DNA from: Hemileia vastatrix | Taxonomy: Eukaryota > Basidiomycota > Pucciniomycetes > Pucciniales > Zaghouaniaceae | Assembly (NCBI GenBank): GCA_030280995.1 | Contig: JASXTE010000015.1 | Span: 20,232,501-20,296,500 of the forward strand | Direction of reading: 5' to 3' | DNA length: 64,000 nt | In this document: piece by piece, positions 11,404-23,060 of the stretch | Numbering within the stretch: the stretch's first letter is position 1 | Layout of the letters: each line of letters begins with the position of its first letter | The notes under the pieces: generated by a model | The model's input: only the letters and a program-made list of their open reading frames with translations | Database searches by the model: none | What the model was told of the DNA's origin: nothing | Program-made: the position numbers and the translations under genes

Positions 11404-11905
11404 CAAGACAAAACAAATATTTATTGTAGTGTTGGTTGGTTATCCACAAGGCTCCAAGGGCTGTCTGTTATGGAAACCAAAGAAAAAGAAGTTATTCTTA
11501 TAAGAATGGGTGAAATTTTCAAAACCCACACCAGATACATCAAAAAAATGGACATCTCTCATTTTATAAAACTCATGTACACTGGTCAAAACCACCAATA
11601 CACTAACCCTAGGTGACTTCAGGTATGAAGGGCAATTTGAAAAGCAAGAATAATTATTCAAAATAATCAAAAGACACTCCCCTATCTTTTCTTTGTCCAT
11701 GCCTAAAATTTACAAAAAAGAAATAAAATACAAAAAAACACAATTGTGAAAATAAGCCTATGTGCCAGAAATGGAAAATCTTCAAAGAGTGAATGTTTGG
11801 GAACAACTAAAACTTTGTAAAAGCACATACATTCTAGATTCAAATTAAATTTTCACTGAAAAGAGGAATGCAATGAAAAAAATTGTGTGACACAAGGCAT
11901 GTTAT

Positions 11906-12214
11906 GTGGGAAAGGGCTTCAAGAAACTAGAGGATATAGAATTAACTGGTACTTTTGCCCCTACAGCTATGTTTATGTCCCAAAGCCTGATCCTCACCAT
12001 TGAAATGATACATGAACATACCATAAAAAAACTGAATGAAAATTACGCATACCTCCAAAGCCCAGTTGAAGAGGATATCTGGGTGAAATACCCCCCAGCT
12101 TTTGAAATAAAGGTTGTCAAAGCCTGGAAACTGAAGAAGGTATTGTACAGAAAATGTCAGAAAGCACAGTACTTGTTGAAACACATCATCGAAATGCTTC
12201 ATGCTTCCATATAA
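11906..12214 (+). pseudogene. Copia reverse transcriptase remnant
   Basis: The 102-residue frame contains GTFAPTAMF, then AYLQSPVEEDIWVKYPPAFE, then AWKLKKVLYRKCQKAQ. These correspond to the conserved N-terminal RT blocks of copia Pol (the E.FAP, AYL.. and KL.KALYGLKQAP regions). The catalytic YVDD block downstream is not preserved in an open frame. Confidence 0.65.
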
Positions 12215-12943
12215 CAAGTTTCCAGCTATGAAAACAGTGTCTACCACTAATCCTCTGACATTAAACCTAAGACATTCATTTGGATCCATCTTGATGATGG
12301 CTTAGATATGGGAAATTCAACTGAAACTGTAAAGAAACTTGAATCCATCCTGAAGCAGAGCCTCACTATCATATGGGAGGAATGTTTAGATTCCATAGTG
12401 AGCATCAAAATCACAAGAAAAAGATATTTTTTCCTTCTAGAGAAAATCAATCTTATAGAAAAAGTACTTTCTACTTGAGAATAACAACTGGTGCCCAAAA
12501 TGACTCCACCTCCTCAAAACACCATCCTGACCTCACTGTCTGATGATGCAATTGTGAAAAAATCAAAATAATAACTCTCCATTATTGGCTCTCTGAGTTA
12601 CATAATGAGTGGAATCAGGCTCAAACCTACCTACTCTGTGAGCTTACTATCAAGATTCTAAAAGTGTCCTCAACATACCCATTGAAAAGCACTATGCCAC
12701 CATCTAGGATACCTACTAGAGACACAAATTAAATGCCTATCAATTTTTCAATCAAGATCCAAAATGAACATATATGTCTACTTGGACGTTAAGTGAGGTT
12801 GAGAATCAGAATGATAAACTTCTGGATGTGACATAATGCTCAAAAATTCTTTACAATTCTTGAGAGCAAAACATATGACATGTGTGACAGTGTCCACCAG
12901 CTATGCAGAACTAATAGCACTATGAGAAGCAACAAGACATGGA

Positions 12944-13200
12944 ATGTGGGTAAAACACTTGATGCACAAACTGACAAGCTTTACTGACTCTATCAATTTA
13001 AAATGTGACAGCCAATCTACAATAAAAGCAGCATTGAACAAATCCTCAAACAAGCAAACAAGACACATAGAGCAAGATTTCTTCTATGTCAACAAACAAT
13101 TGTACAAAGCTAATGCCAAGATTATCTGGCTAGGCACTGAACAACAACTGGAAGATGTAATGAAAATAATCTGTGTAACTTACTGTATAAGAAAGCAGTA
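12944..13200 (+). pseudogene. Copia RNase H C-terminal remnant
   Basis: The frame reads LKCDSQSTIKAAL, then KQTRHIEQDFFYV, then WLGTEQQLEDVMK, matching the end of copia RNase H (cDNqsA, R.KHI....H, T..Q.AD..TK). A start codon here has no meaning; it is the tail of a dead polyprotein. Confidence 0.65.
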
Positions 13201-13442
13201 TTACAACTTGGAGTTAGATAAATTTCTTTCATTTCTTTTATTTATTTCTTTTTTCTTTTACCTTCCTTTTTCAATCTCCAGAGTAGTGTCTATACTTCGA
13301 ATGGATAGAATTTTGTTTCTTTTGATTAATAATTCTTTTCCAACACCCTATTAATAATATTATTCTACATACATCCAATAGTTAAAATTTATGATAAACT
13401 ACCCCATGAAGATGCAACACAGTGTCTAGTTGAGGGGGGTGG

Positions 13443-13540
13443 GTGTTGTAACATGCTCAACTATGCCACAGTACCCTAACCTACCATGTATATAAAATTT
13501 AAAAGTATGATAATATAAAAGTAATGGATAATAAAATAAT
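13443..13540 (+). repeat. Start of a copia 3' LTR, cut by a Harbinger derivative
   Basis: TGTTGTAACATG follows a G-rich purine tract (GAGGGGGGTGGG). Only about 100 bases can be assigned before sequence of the Harbinger-derived element begins. Confidence 0.45.
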
Positions 13541-14175
13541 TACCCTTTATATTGGTTTGCCCATCATCATCCTAGCCATAACAATATGCAATTAATTTAA
13601 TTGTGGAAAACAATCCTTAATCCCCAATTATCTTCCACAATTATTTTTGAAAATAAAAATCTTGGACAACTTTCCGGGTATGCCAGCCTCCCTCCCTAGC
13701 TGCACACTCCCACCCTCATTCCATCCTGTCTATTCCTTCAATCCATTCAGATTTCTCCCCATCTCATCTTCTCATTTCTGCTCTTTTTCATCATCAAATA
13801 TCTTGGTAGAAGGTTTAGGTGATGAGTGAAGTGTAAATTTACCACCAAATGAGAAGGTGGAGTGTGTAGATAAAAAAAATGTCAAGTTTTTTCCACCAAA
13901 ATTAAATGGCTTAGAGTGAAGAGAGACATAAGGATGGTATCCACAATTATATGTCATGTGACTTGCTGATAAATCAATCATGCATGTGATGAGTTTGGAG
14001 CCAGTAATTAGGAATGGGAATTGGGGTATAAGAGACAGGATAATGTATTTTTGTGCATTCCTTATTCACTAGCCCTTGGGCTATAATAGATATAAATTTA
14101 CTGCAATTAATAATGCTGGATCTGGGCTAAAAAAAAATTCTGATCACTAATTGTGGATCCCTTAACTTTGATTAA
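13541..14175 (-). mobile_element. Non-autonomous deletion derivative of the Harbinger-like family
   Basis: The left part (to about 13800) matches the Myb-gene end of the family (61830-62120 and the complement of 40380-40680), including CTTGGACAACTTTC. The right part (about 13800-14175) matches the complement of the transposase end (33455-33790), including the CTAGCCC..GGGCTA motif and GTGGATCCC. Both coding modules are absent, so the two element ends are joined near 13800. The terminal GGGGG repeats have decayed. Confidence 0.65.
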
Positions 14176-14600
14176 ATGTCTGACATGGTTTTCTAAATAT
14201 CTATTCCAAATGAATCCCTTCACTTTTTTATTAGGTTCATGAGCAGATATAAATCCAAAAAATCTATCAAGTTTTTCTAACTTATCATCTCAAGATATGT
14301 CTAACTAAACTTTGGTTCTATCACTAACAAACATCATATCAAACAGTTTTTCTTCAACATCTGTAGTTATTTGATTTAAATCAGATGAACATATCTCATT
14401 AGTTCTAGTGGTTTTCCCACTTACTAAACCAAGACAAATTTCTTTTCCCTCAGCTGAAAAACATCCTTTACCTAAATTATTGTATCATCCAAAAACAAGT
14501 TTTTATTTAAATGAATGATTCTCATGAGTGTCAATTTCTTTTTTAACCTTGCAATTTCTTCTCCCCTTACAAGTATTTCATCATCTCTTCAATATCATCA
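14176..14600 (-). pseudogene. Unidentified dead protein-coding remnant
   Basis: On the minus strand one frame reads for over 120 codons with about four stops: EEIARLKKEIDTHE, then GKGCFSAEGKEICLGLVSG, then DDKLEKLDRFFGFISAHEP and FIWNRYLENH. Composition is that of a real soluble protein. I do not recognise the family. It lies between the Harbinger derivative and CSN3 and may be part of a mobile element or a decayed host gene. Confidence 0.4.
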
Positions 14601-14815
14601 ACATATCAACATATCCAAACACATGTAAATATATCTACAGGAAAAAAACAGTGTCCAAAATACTAGATAGTCAAAAAAAGAATAAAAACATCAATTTCAG
14701 TTTTCATAAATAGTTTAAGCATTCCGCACGTATTTAAATATATATATCAGTATTACTATCCTGCTCCCACCAAAAACAAAAAATAAAAGAAAATAATAAT
14801 AATAACAATCAATGA

Positions 14816-16760
14816 TCAAATATCACATTCCTCATCAGAATCATCCTCTCCTTTAAAACTACTTCTAACCAAATCAACCTGTAAATCCTCAAAAGCTTCC
14901 ACATTTCCACCCACAGCACCACCAGCCATTTGATTAGGACCACCTTCACAATCTTTCAATTCTTTAACTAATCTGTTAAGAAACTTTCTTTTCGTAATCA
15001 TTTTTCCGTTCTCTTCAAGCAAATAATCATACCATTTTTTGACAAAATTAATTGATGTTTCAATTTTTTGAATTGAGTCTGATGATTTAAATTGATCACC
15101 ATTTTGATAACATAAGTCTTCTGGGGCAAATTGAATCCATTTTTGTGAATTTTGATCATCCATAATAGTAGCTTGTAATTTTCCTGACTCAATCATGATG
15201 TTCACCAAATTTTTGATATAATCAATGGATGATTGTGAATCAGAATCTGGTAGACCAAGCGCGCGAGCTAAGTCTTCAAACGACAGCGTTGAATAAATTG
15301 TACGCAAATGGATAATAGTACGAGCATCCAATTCATCAATACACATCTGGACTAGCCCATAGTTATTATCCTATTTGAAACGAAAAAAGATTAATAAAAA
15401 TAGAGGGAAAGAAACAAAAAAAATCCATATCGTTACAGCAACAAAGTTTGACTGTCTTATTTTGTTTATTTATGAAATAAGAAGACAAGAAAAAAAAGTA
15501 TATCAAACCTGCTTAAAAACTTCACTTTTTTCACCGACTAGTTCTAGTAGCTTTTCCCCATTTTCATTAGTTTTAGTCGCGCCTTCATATAATACTTCAA
15601 ATGAACTGTAAATTTTTCCAGCATTCGAAAGTCTTAGCCAAGATCTTATATGATTATTTGTATACTTGGGTAAGTTAGGTCCATGTCCAGTTGATAATAA
15701 CGAGATCAGAATCAGTTTCTTCAGAGCATCAACTTGAATTTGCGAAATAGCAGAACCGGGTGCTGAGACAGCCTGTTGTAACGATATAAACAAGACCCAT
15801 ATAAGAGTCAATAGATACCAAATGATGACACATGATCGGAAATTAAAAGAATCTGTAAGACTTACAACGGTCAGAAGATGGCAAGATCTGCAATAATTTT
15901 TACAAAGTGCTTGAATAATACCGGCTAGATAGTGATAAACGATATGATCCTGATATCTTATTGGGCTTTTCTTTTCATCATGATGTTGAATTGTCCGATG
16001 AAAGTAGGCGGAGACATAATCAAAAGATTGGACAAGCCAGAAGTAAGAAAATGATTAGGCAAGTAAGCAAAAAAGACTGCCCCACTTGACGATTGACGTC
16101 CAAAATATCCTTTTCAGTAATGTTTCTTGCGAGCTCTAGATCGCGACATTTGACTGCAATCTGAAGGTGGCTCAAAAGAAGGGTGAATGCTACTGTCAAT
16201 ATTAATGAAGATAAAAGCATGGCCGGTCTCAAATGAAAACCAAAGAGAGGCAACAAACTACGTACTCGTACAAGTTCAACATGGGCGATGGTAAGACAAT
16301 TGGGAGTGGCGAAGTTAATGATTAAGTCAGCGAGGGGCTTTAAAGCAGACTGAAGGGATCCGGCAGCGTCAGCCAGCGGAGCGATAGCTTCAGCAAGAGA
16401 GGCAACTGATGGTGGACTGAAAAGTCAGCACAACCAATAGAGAAGTCTGGGCAAGGAAAAAAATGAAGGGACATGAGGGATAGGATGTGTACCTTGTGCA
16501 GGAGATGAGGATGCGAGAATAGAAGAAGGGTCATGGCAAATACGAGAGACAGTTTCAAGCAAAGAGAGTGGAGGGATGTGGGAAGGATGAAGACCGACAG
16601 ACGAAGCAATCTGGGCAAGTCTGTGATGGAAGGAGGGAAACTCAGAAAAAGAAAGACAAAAGAAACAAAACGAGCACAAGACCAACAAAGTGGGCAGAGA
16701 GGGACAGGCAGCTTGTTGGTCAGGCGGCGAATGCGCATCAGCAGCAGAAACCGCCGACAT
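14816..16760 (-). CDS. CSN3: COP9 signalosome complex subunit 3 (PCI domain), multi-exon
   Basis: CSN3 is a PCI-domain scaffold subunit of the COP9 signalosome, which removes NEDD8 from cullin-RING ubiquitin ligases. The last exon (15370-14816) has the winged-helix part of the PCI domain (LRTIYSTLSFEDLARALGL) and an acidic tail. The previous exon (15772-15509) has the strongest family match: AVSAPGSAISQIQVDALKK, then LPKYTN. Splicing at 15508/15371 gives KQ-DNNYGLVQM, as in CSN3. Upstream exons near 15970-15866 (DHIVYHYLAGIIQ) and 16419-16086 (EKDILDVNRQ) are likely but their borders are less certain. The ATG at 16760 gives MSAVSAADA; a hydrophobic stretch just after it may be intron. NOP10 lies upstream on the same strand. 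Confidence 0.82.
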
Positions 16761-16774
16761 TGTGGCTGAGGGAC

Positions 16775-17152
16775 AGAGTAAAGAAGGGTAAAGAAGGGCA
16801 AAGAAGGGCAAAGAAGGGCAAAGCAGAGTAAAGTCGACGGTAAAGAAGAGTAAAGTAGAGTAAAGTAGAGTAAAGTAGAGTAAAGAAGAGTAAAGTAGAG
16901 TAAAGTAGAGTAAAGTAGAGTAAAGTAGAGTAAAAAAACAGTAAAGTCGATGGTAAAGAAGAGTAAAGTAGAGTAAAGTAGAGTAAAGTAGAGTAAAGTA
17001 GAGTAAAGTAGAGTAAAAAAACAGTAAAGTCGATGGTAAAGAAGAGTAAAGTAGAGTAAAGTAGAGTAAAGTAGAGTAAAGTAGAGTAAAGTAGAGTAAA
17101 GTAGAGTAAAAAAACAGTAAAGTCGATGGTAAAGAAGAGTAAAGTAGAGTCA
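16775..17152. repeat. 10-bp minisatellite with higher-order units upstream of CSN3
   Basis: The basic unit is GTAGAGTAAA. Runs of five to eight units are punctuated three or four times by a longer block, ACAGTAAAGTCGATGGTAAA plus GAAGAG, giving higher-order repeats of about 80-110 bp. A decayed, G-rich start lies at 16775-16830. The array begins about 15 bases upstream of the CSN3 ATG, so it occupies that gene's leader or promoter. Long minus-strand frames rich in TLLYF across it are repeat artefacts. Confidence 0.9.
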
Positions 17153-17286
17153 AAAAAACTGCCAAGCCAACGGTCAAAAAGTGGCAAGAACAATAAACGA
17201 TTTGTTAAACCAGAGCAAAAACCACAGCGTCAAATAAACAAACTATTCAATCAAGTCTCCGTTCTCAGGATGCTCATCACCATTCT

Positions 17287-17889
17287 TTACATCGGTTTAG
17301 CAGGAAGCTGAGTCATCAATACCTGGAATCTCTTCTTGATCGTCACTCGATGTCGAGAAAACCTAAACAATAAACACCCTTCACTCGTCAGCTTTCCTTC
17401 TTTCGCTTTTCTCAGTCTGTTCCTTCTACTCCTCCACTCCTTCCCTCTTTTGTTGAATTTATATATATATCAACTTACTTGTCATCAGGTGAAAAACGTG
17501 CTGGAGATCATGATCATCAGTACAAGTGTAAACTCTAGTCAATATTGTAGTGCAATGTAACACTATTTTTTTGGTTTTTGGCTTACCTGGATGAGCACTT
17601 TGAGTGGCTTTACCTTCAGCCGTGACTTTCTTTAACGTGTATACTCTAATAAAAAAACACTGGTTTTAGTCCAATCACTACTCATCTTAATTAATTAATT
17701 TCATTTTTTTTTTCTAAAGAAAAAATGAAATAAAATCTTAGTACTATGAATAACTAAATAAATAACTGACAGCTTCGTAAAAATCAAAAGAGAGGACACA
17801 CATATATATAATAAATAACTCTGGTAACAATACACTAAGAAATTTACTTACCGATTTCCCGACGGATCAATAGTATATTGAAGATGCAT
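17287..17889 (-). CDS. NOP10: H/ACA ribonucleoprotein subunit NOP10, four exons
   Basis: NOP10 is a small nucleolar protein of H/ACA snoRNPs, needed for pseudouridylation and rRNA maturation. Exons on the minus strand: 17889-17852 (MHLQYTIDPSGN), 17645-17587 (VYTLKKVTAEGK...SAHP), 17500-17479 (ARFSPDD) and 17362-17287 (FSRHRVTIKKRF...LPAKPM, stop TAA). All introns are GT-AG and phases join cleanly into 64 residues, the normal family length. The conserved YTLKK, SAHPARFSPDDK and SRHRVTIKKRF blocks are all present. The third exon is only 22 nt, and no single open frame covers the gene. Confidence 0.93.
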
Positions 17890-18276
17890 ACCGAAAATGG
17901 TGTATCTCTCTGTCTTTTATCAGTTTTTATAATAAAAAAATGAAAGATCTCTTGGTAATCTTATTTTTCTTTCTTTCTTTATTCGTTGAGCTCGTTCGAA
18001 TTGATAGGATCAAAAATAATGTTGATGTTGAGTGCAGAATAGATTACAATATCTGTAATTGTATATATATATCAAAAAGGGAGTTGGCTCTTTTGTTTTC
18101 TATTCGCCTGACTAAATTAACTTATTCTGTCAAATTGAATCATAAGCATAAAATCCAGTTATTGTAACATGGCTAACGGTTTTTTGCAAACCTCCCGCCC
18201 AACTTTAGAGCCAATTGTCCTCCCATTCCCCACATGTCATCCACCCTCATTCATCTGTTGACCTTGTCACCCATGT

Positions 18277-18310
<34 letters not shown>

Positions 18311-18670
18311 CAGCTTCATCTTTGGCGAGGGACCCGATGATTTCTCAGCAAAAAAATAAATAAATTATGGCCTGTCTGCTATTTTTCTTGATCCAGACCA
18401 GAGCTCCTCTGTAATACCTCTTCTTGCTGTTTCCAAATCATTTTCGATTCACTTTTCTGTCTATTTTGTATTATTTTTTTATTTTACTTTTTATTCCCAA
18501 TTTTATTGGCCTTTACCTGTTTTCAGTTCTTTATTGTTTCTTTGAAATATCTGCCACAATTCAAGCTCCTCGTTGTGCAAGATGATTTTTAAAAAAGATC
18601 TTTAAATAAAATAAACAAACAGCATGGTGCTACTCTTTAGCCCTGACTCACCCACAAAATGGAAGGCTAT
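17890..18670. other. NOP10 upstream region with 31-base poly(A) tract
   Basis: This stretch holds the presumed NOP10 promoter, an AT-rich stretch with TATATATA near 18061-18070, a C-rich segment at 18190-18265 and a run of 31 A at 18278-18308. The poly(A) may be a retroposed tail or slippage. No further gene is seen before the solo LTR. Confidence 0.5.
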
Positions 18671-19490
18671 TGTCAAGGGTCACTTTTGGTCTAGAAGCTT
18701 TGGTACGGTGTAATATGAAGATTTTAAGGTTTTATTTGACTCTCAAAAGTTAGGTACGTATTTCTCAATCAAGTATGATTTCTTTTCTCAAAGTAAGAGG
18801 TAGATTTAAATATTTTATATAAGTTATAGAATAGAATTACGTTTGTTGTAAGTACTAAAGATATAAGTTATAATAAATAAGTTTTAGTGTTATTGTTATT
18901 GTAATAAAATGAGTTGGTAAAATAGAATGATCAAAAGACAACAAAAAGAGAGGCCTTTTATAGGCAAAGGAGAGACAAAGCACGGAAATCAAATTCTAAA
19001 AACAGTAGGAAGAGAGAGAAAAAGAACATTCCAGAAAGAGTATTTCAAATAATAAAGTTATTCCAAAAAGAAGGCGTCAAAAAGATGTATTTACAGAGTA
19101 TGTCAGAAATACATCAATATTTTTAATATTTACTGTAAATGTCAATCCCAAATAAGAAATTTGATTTTTTTGTATATATTTAATATTATTTGAATATTTA
19201 AATCTTATTTTATCTTTGTATCTTATTTTTTTAATATAAAGTTTTATTTTTTCCCAACCTGTCAATTGAGCACGGTGTTAGAGAAAAATATAAGGGACAA
19301 AATTATAATTTTAATTTTACTTATTTATTTAATTAATTAATTTAATTTTAACATTCTGTAACTAGTTAATTTATAACTAATTTTAATGTAACTAAATGAT
19401 AATTAAATAATAATTAAAGATGATAAGGTGCGGCTTCATCCAGTAAATAATTAATTATTTCACTGGGTAAGTCTAGTAGCCTGGCTGACA
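18671..19490 (-). mobile_element. Solo LTR of the copy 1 Ty3 family (820 bp)
   Basis: Almost identical to the complement of 7150-7972. It starts TGTCAAGG and ends GGCTGACA and is flanked by perfect 5-bp duplications GCTAT (18666-18670 and 19491-19495). It formed by LTR-LTR recombination of a recent insertion. The promoter (GCCTTTTATAGGC near 18953) points left, toward NOP10. Confidence 0.92.
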
Positions 19491-19689
19491 GCTATCTACC
19501 ACAGCAGTCAGGCTGTAGCAAATACTTCTACCTCATACCTACAGTATGGTTTTCTATTTCAACTGGATGAATAGCATTGAGAATTTCTGGCAGCAATGGT
19601 CAAGGTTAGCCCTACTTTTTATCTTATGGAGCTTAAGAAAAACTTGAAAGATTTCCACAATCTTTATGTCTGAATTTAAGCATGTACAG

Positions 19690-21161
19690 TTCCTTGGAAT
19701 AAGTCCTCATCACTTTTTAAACATTTTGCTTACCTCAAAATTATGACTCAAATGACCTGAAAATTTTCAATTTCATCATTTCATAGCCCTAGTCTCATCA
19801 TATCATATCAAAAATATTAAATATTGAGTATTCTTTTCAAGGTATTAAATTTCATTAAAGATTGAAATTTTGAACTTTAAATCTAGTTATTGAAGCAAAA
19901 TGAGACTAGCACCACTGGAAAGAGCGAGTGAAATATAGTTACCACCAGACATTATTGAGGGGGAGGAGAATGTTTAGTAGTTCCATCAATTTAAAATTTT
20001 TTGGAAGCCATGGGGAAACCAGAGTAGAAACTGTCTTTTGTCAGAGGTTGGACCCAGGTTCATCCTTACTTGATCCTAGCTTGACCAGAGCTTGAGCATC
20101 ACTTGATCAACTGTTGAACTCAGTTTAGGCAAATGCATATACAAAATGCATATTCTTTATTCATGATTAGTATGCAATATTAGATGTGCAATATTCAATT
20201 TTTTTGCTTGAAAAATGCATATTCAATCAGTATGTTCAATGTAAATACTGCTAGTAATACCCCCCTGAATTTTCTGTAGTGAGTCATATTCAAAAAAGAA
20301 ATGATTAAAAAATATTTATCTTTGGTCAAAAACTTTGACACTTTGCTAAGCTTTTTTGTTATGTTAATGGGTCAATTCACTAACAATTCACAAATATTAG
20401 AAAAATAGCCCAAGAAAATGACAATTATTTTGACTGAAAATAAATATTTTCTGATCATTTATTTTTTGAATATGACCATATTTCAATCCCTCTTCAAAAT
20501 GGCACATGGGAGAAAATCCCTGAACTAGATGTCTAGCTCAATTTTTGGCTGCAGGGTACAACTCTGGGCCTGGTTTGTAGAGTGACCCTGTTTGACCCCA
20601 CTTTATTTTTTTGCTTTTCTGACATTGGCATCTCCTTGGCTCATGTCTTCTCATCTTCATGGATTCAACAAAAAAATCTATTAATTTTGTTTGTTAGTGT
20701 TTCATTCTTTTTTTATACAACTCATTCTCTTCACCCACTTCTTAAACTTTGAAACCTCCCCCTACACCTCTTGCACCTCCTCTTCCCTTCTCTCACAAGC
20801 CTCCCTGAACCACACCACCTTAATCCTCTTCCAAAGGCAAAAAGTAAGGTGGGCTCAAATAGTGCCATTCAATGGTTTGTCACAAAAATGCACCTAGGAA
20901 TGAAATAGGGTCAGAAAACTGAACTAGACATCTAGCTCACCATTTTTCCTCCTGTGTGGTGTTAGTCTCATTTTGATAAACTCACTGGTCATAAAGCTTA
21001 AATATACAGTTTTTAATGACATTTAACTCAATGAAAAGAATATTCTATATTCTAAATTTTTGATATAATATTTTGAATCTAGGGCTATAAGTTCAACATA
21101 CTGAAAAGTTTTGGGTCATTTGAGTCATGATTTTGAAGTCAGCCAAACTTTTGAAACATAA
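19690..21161. repeat. Long foldback repeat, right arm split by a gypsy insertion
   Basis: The left arm (about 19690-19925) matches the complement of about 20935-21160; shared blocks include ATGACTCAAATGACC and AAAATGAGACTA. The right arm continues beyond the gypsy element at 26866 for a short distance. The loop has no convincing gene; a second, smaller foldback element sits in it (20281-20478). A non-autonomous DNA transposon is the simplest reading. Confidence 0.55.
20281..20478. mobile_element. About 200-bp foldback MITE
   Basis: About 46 bases at 20281-20326 (starting GTCATATTCAAAAAA) match the complement of 20432-20478. The loop is AT-rich and non-coding. It is nested in the larger foldback repeat. 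Confidence 0.5.
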
Positions 21162-21403
21162 TGATAAGACCTAGGAAAGTGGACTACTACTAGAAATAAC
21201 GCTAGCCTTAAAAGTACTGACTATGCTACTTTTAGCAGTGAGACAGGAGAGTAATTAGATTACTATAGAAGTTGTCCAATGAGGAGCGCTCCACAGCGCT
21301 TGCCCCATAAAACCTTCTTATGCAATATCCACTTCTCTGCCTCTTTAAAATGCATATCACCCATAGCGCTCCTCCTCCCCACCTTGAAACCAAAATCCTA
21401 ACA
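21162..21403 (-). repeat. 3' LTR of the second-family gypsy element
   Basis: It matches 26549-26865 apart from a 75-base segment missing here, and carries the TG...CA ends noted for the element. Confidence 0.85.
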
Positions 21404-21451
21404 TTACCCCCTCTTTTACCCCTCCTTCCCCCTGTGCTCCTTCTCAAAATC

Positions 21452-22717
21452 CTAAAATTTTCCCTTTGCATTCAAAAAATTTTCCACAGGTTCCCAAGAC
21501 CTACCTCCAAACCCATAGCCTTTAAAATTCACCAAGTACTGAACCTTTCCTCTGTACATCTTCTTAGAAACAATATTTTCCACCTCAAATTCCTCTTCAT
21601 TTCCCACCTGGATTGGCGCTTGTGGCACATCTGGGCCTCCTGGAATTGTATCTTCTTTGTGCTCTGTGAGAAATGAAATGTTGAAAACTGGGTGTACTTG
21701 CCTCATTGAGATTGGTAACTCCAGTCCATAAGCAGATTTGGGTACCTTGCACTTGACTTTAAATGGTCCCACTTTCTTGTGATCTAATTTAGTGCTGGGG
21801 GGAAATGTAGAAAGGAAACATGAGATTAGCCAAACCTTGTCACCTACCTGTAGTGCGTGATGTTGGGTCTTTCCTTGATCATGATGATGTTTCATTGCTT
21901 TCTGGGATAACTTAAGATCTTCCTCCAATTCTTGATGTATACTCAGTATTTTCTGAATCCGCTCTTTGGCTTCTGGGACTTGTAACATGGATGGGGTACC
22001 AATTGAGAATGTTGGGTGATATCCATAGTTAGCATAGATTGGGGACATATCTTTTGCAGCATGTTTCTGGTTATTGTATGAGAATTCAGCAAGTGGTAAT
22101 ATCTGTACCCAATCATCTTGCTGATAGTTAATGAAGTGGCCTAGGTATTGTTCAATTTCCTTGCTCACTATCTTAGATTTTACATCAGTTTGTGGATACC
22201 ATTCTGTTGACAATGTGGGCTTAATGTTCAGCTTCTCATACATTGCTTTCAGAAACTTAGAGTTAAAAGTACCTACCCTATCTGATACTATACTTTCAGG
22301 AAATCCATCTAATTTCCAGAAATGTGCCACCATTAAGTCTGAAATACCCTCTGATGTGAATTTTTCAGTGGTGGGGACAAAGTGTGCCATATTGGTGTAA
22401 TGGTCAACTACTGTGAGGATCACATTCTTCCCTTGTGACTTGGGTAAATCCACTATAAGATCATAGGAGAGCTCCTTCCATGGCTGCTTAGCAATGTTCA
22501 GTGGGTTCAATGGTGTTGTGATTGGACTGACCTTGTTTCTCTGGAAAGAGTCACATGCCACTACATAGCACTGGATGTACACCTTCATAATGGACTTCCA
22601 GTAAAATTTACAATTTACCAACTCCACAGTCTTTAGTGGTACTAGGTATCCTGCCATTGGGGAATCATGCCTTGATTTGACCACCTGCCTTTTGAGTTCT
22701 TCATCATTTGGAGCCAC
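21452..22717 (-). pseudogene. Gypsy integrase and chromodomain segment
   Basis: An open frame of 421 residues. The zinc-finger end is followed by the core: YDLIVDLP, VSDRVGTF and WYPQTDVKSKIVSKEIEQYL. The usual HPQTDGQTER context of the third catalytic residue reads KSKIVSK here, so that glutamate appears lost. The C-terminus has FEVENIVSKK, then YLVNFKGY, then SWEPVENFL, a clear chromodomain. Coding capacity is long but catalysis is unlikely. Confidence 0.82.
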
Positions 22718-23060
22718 TATCCTCCTATTCCAATACAGCGCTTCCCCTTCCAGATGATACTATTCCAATTGTTTCCTTACCAATACCTCCTTTGATAACA
22801 GCACCTTCACCAGCTCCTGCACTCCTTCATATTTTTTCTGCCCCCTCCTCATCTAGGATTACCCTTTCTTCAAGGTCCTCCTTCAAAAAATTCACTGCAA
22901 CAGTATGTAGCTGGTCTGGTGCTGGGCGTAAGTCAGGAAGTTGTGATAGCTCATCAAGTTTGCCACTTTTCTTCTCTGGTCTGAATGTAACAACAATATT
23001 AATGCTACTCAGCAGTTCTTCCCAGAGTGATTGTCAGCGCATCAACTTATTTTGTGGTTA

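Larger units (their letters stand above)
10690..13540 (+). mobile_element. Decayed Ty1/copia retrotransposon (pol and start of 3' LTR)
   Basis: Broken frames resemble copia integrase, RT and RNase H in the correct order. A G-rich purine tract at about 13430-13442 is followed by TGTTGTAACATG at 13443, which fits a polypurine tract and LTR start. No 5' LTR or gag could be placed. The copy is full of stops and interrupted by a foldback element at 11266-11403. Confidence 0.65.

Noticed and set aside
16425..17193. Long minus-strand frames rich in T, L, Y and F
   Set aside because: They are translations of the 10-bp minisatellite; the real product (CSN3) starts at 16760.
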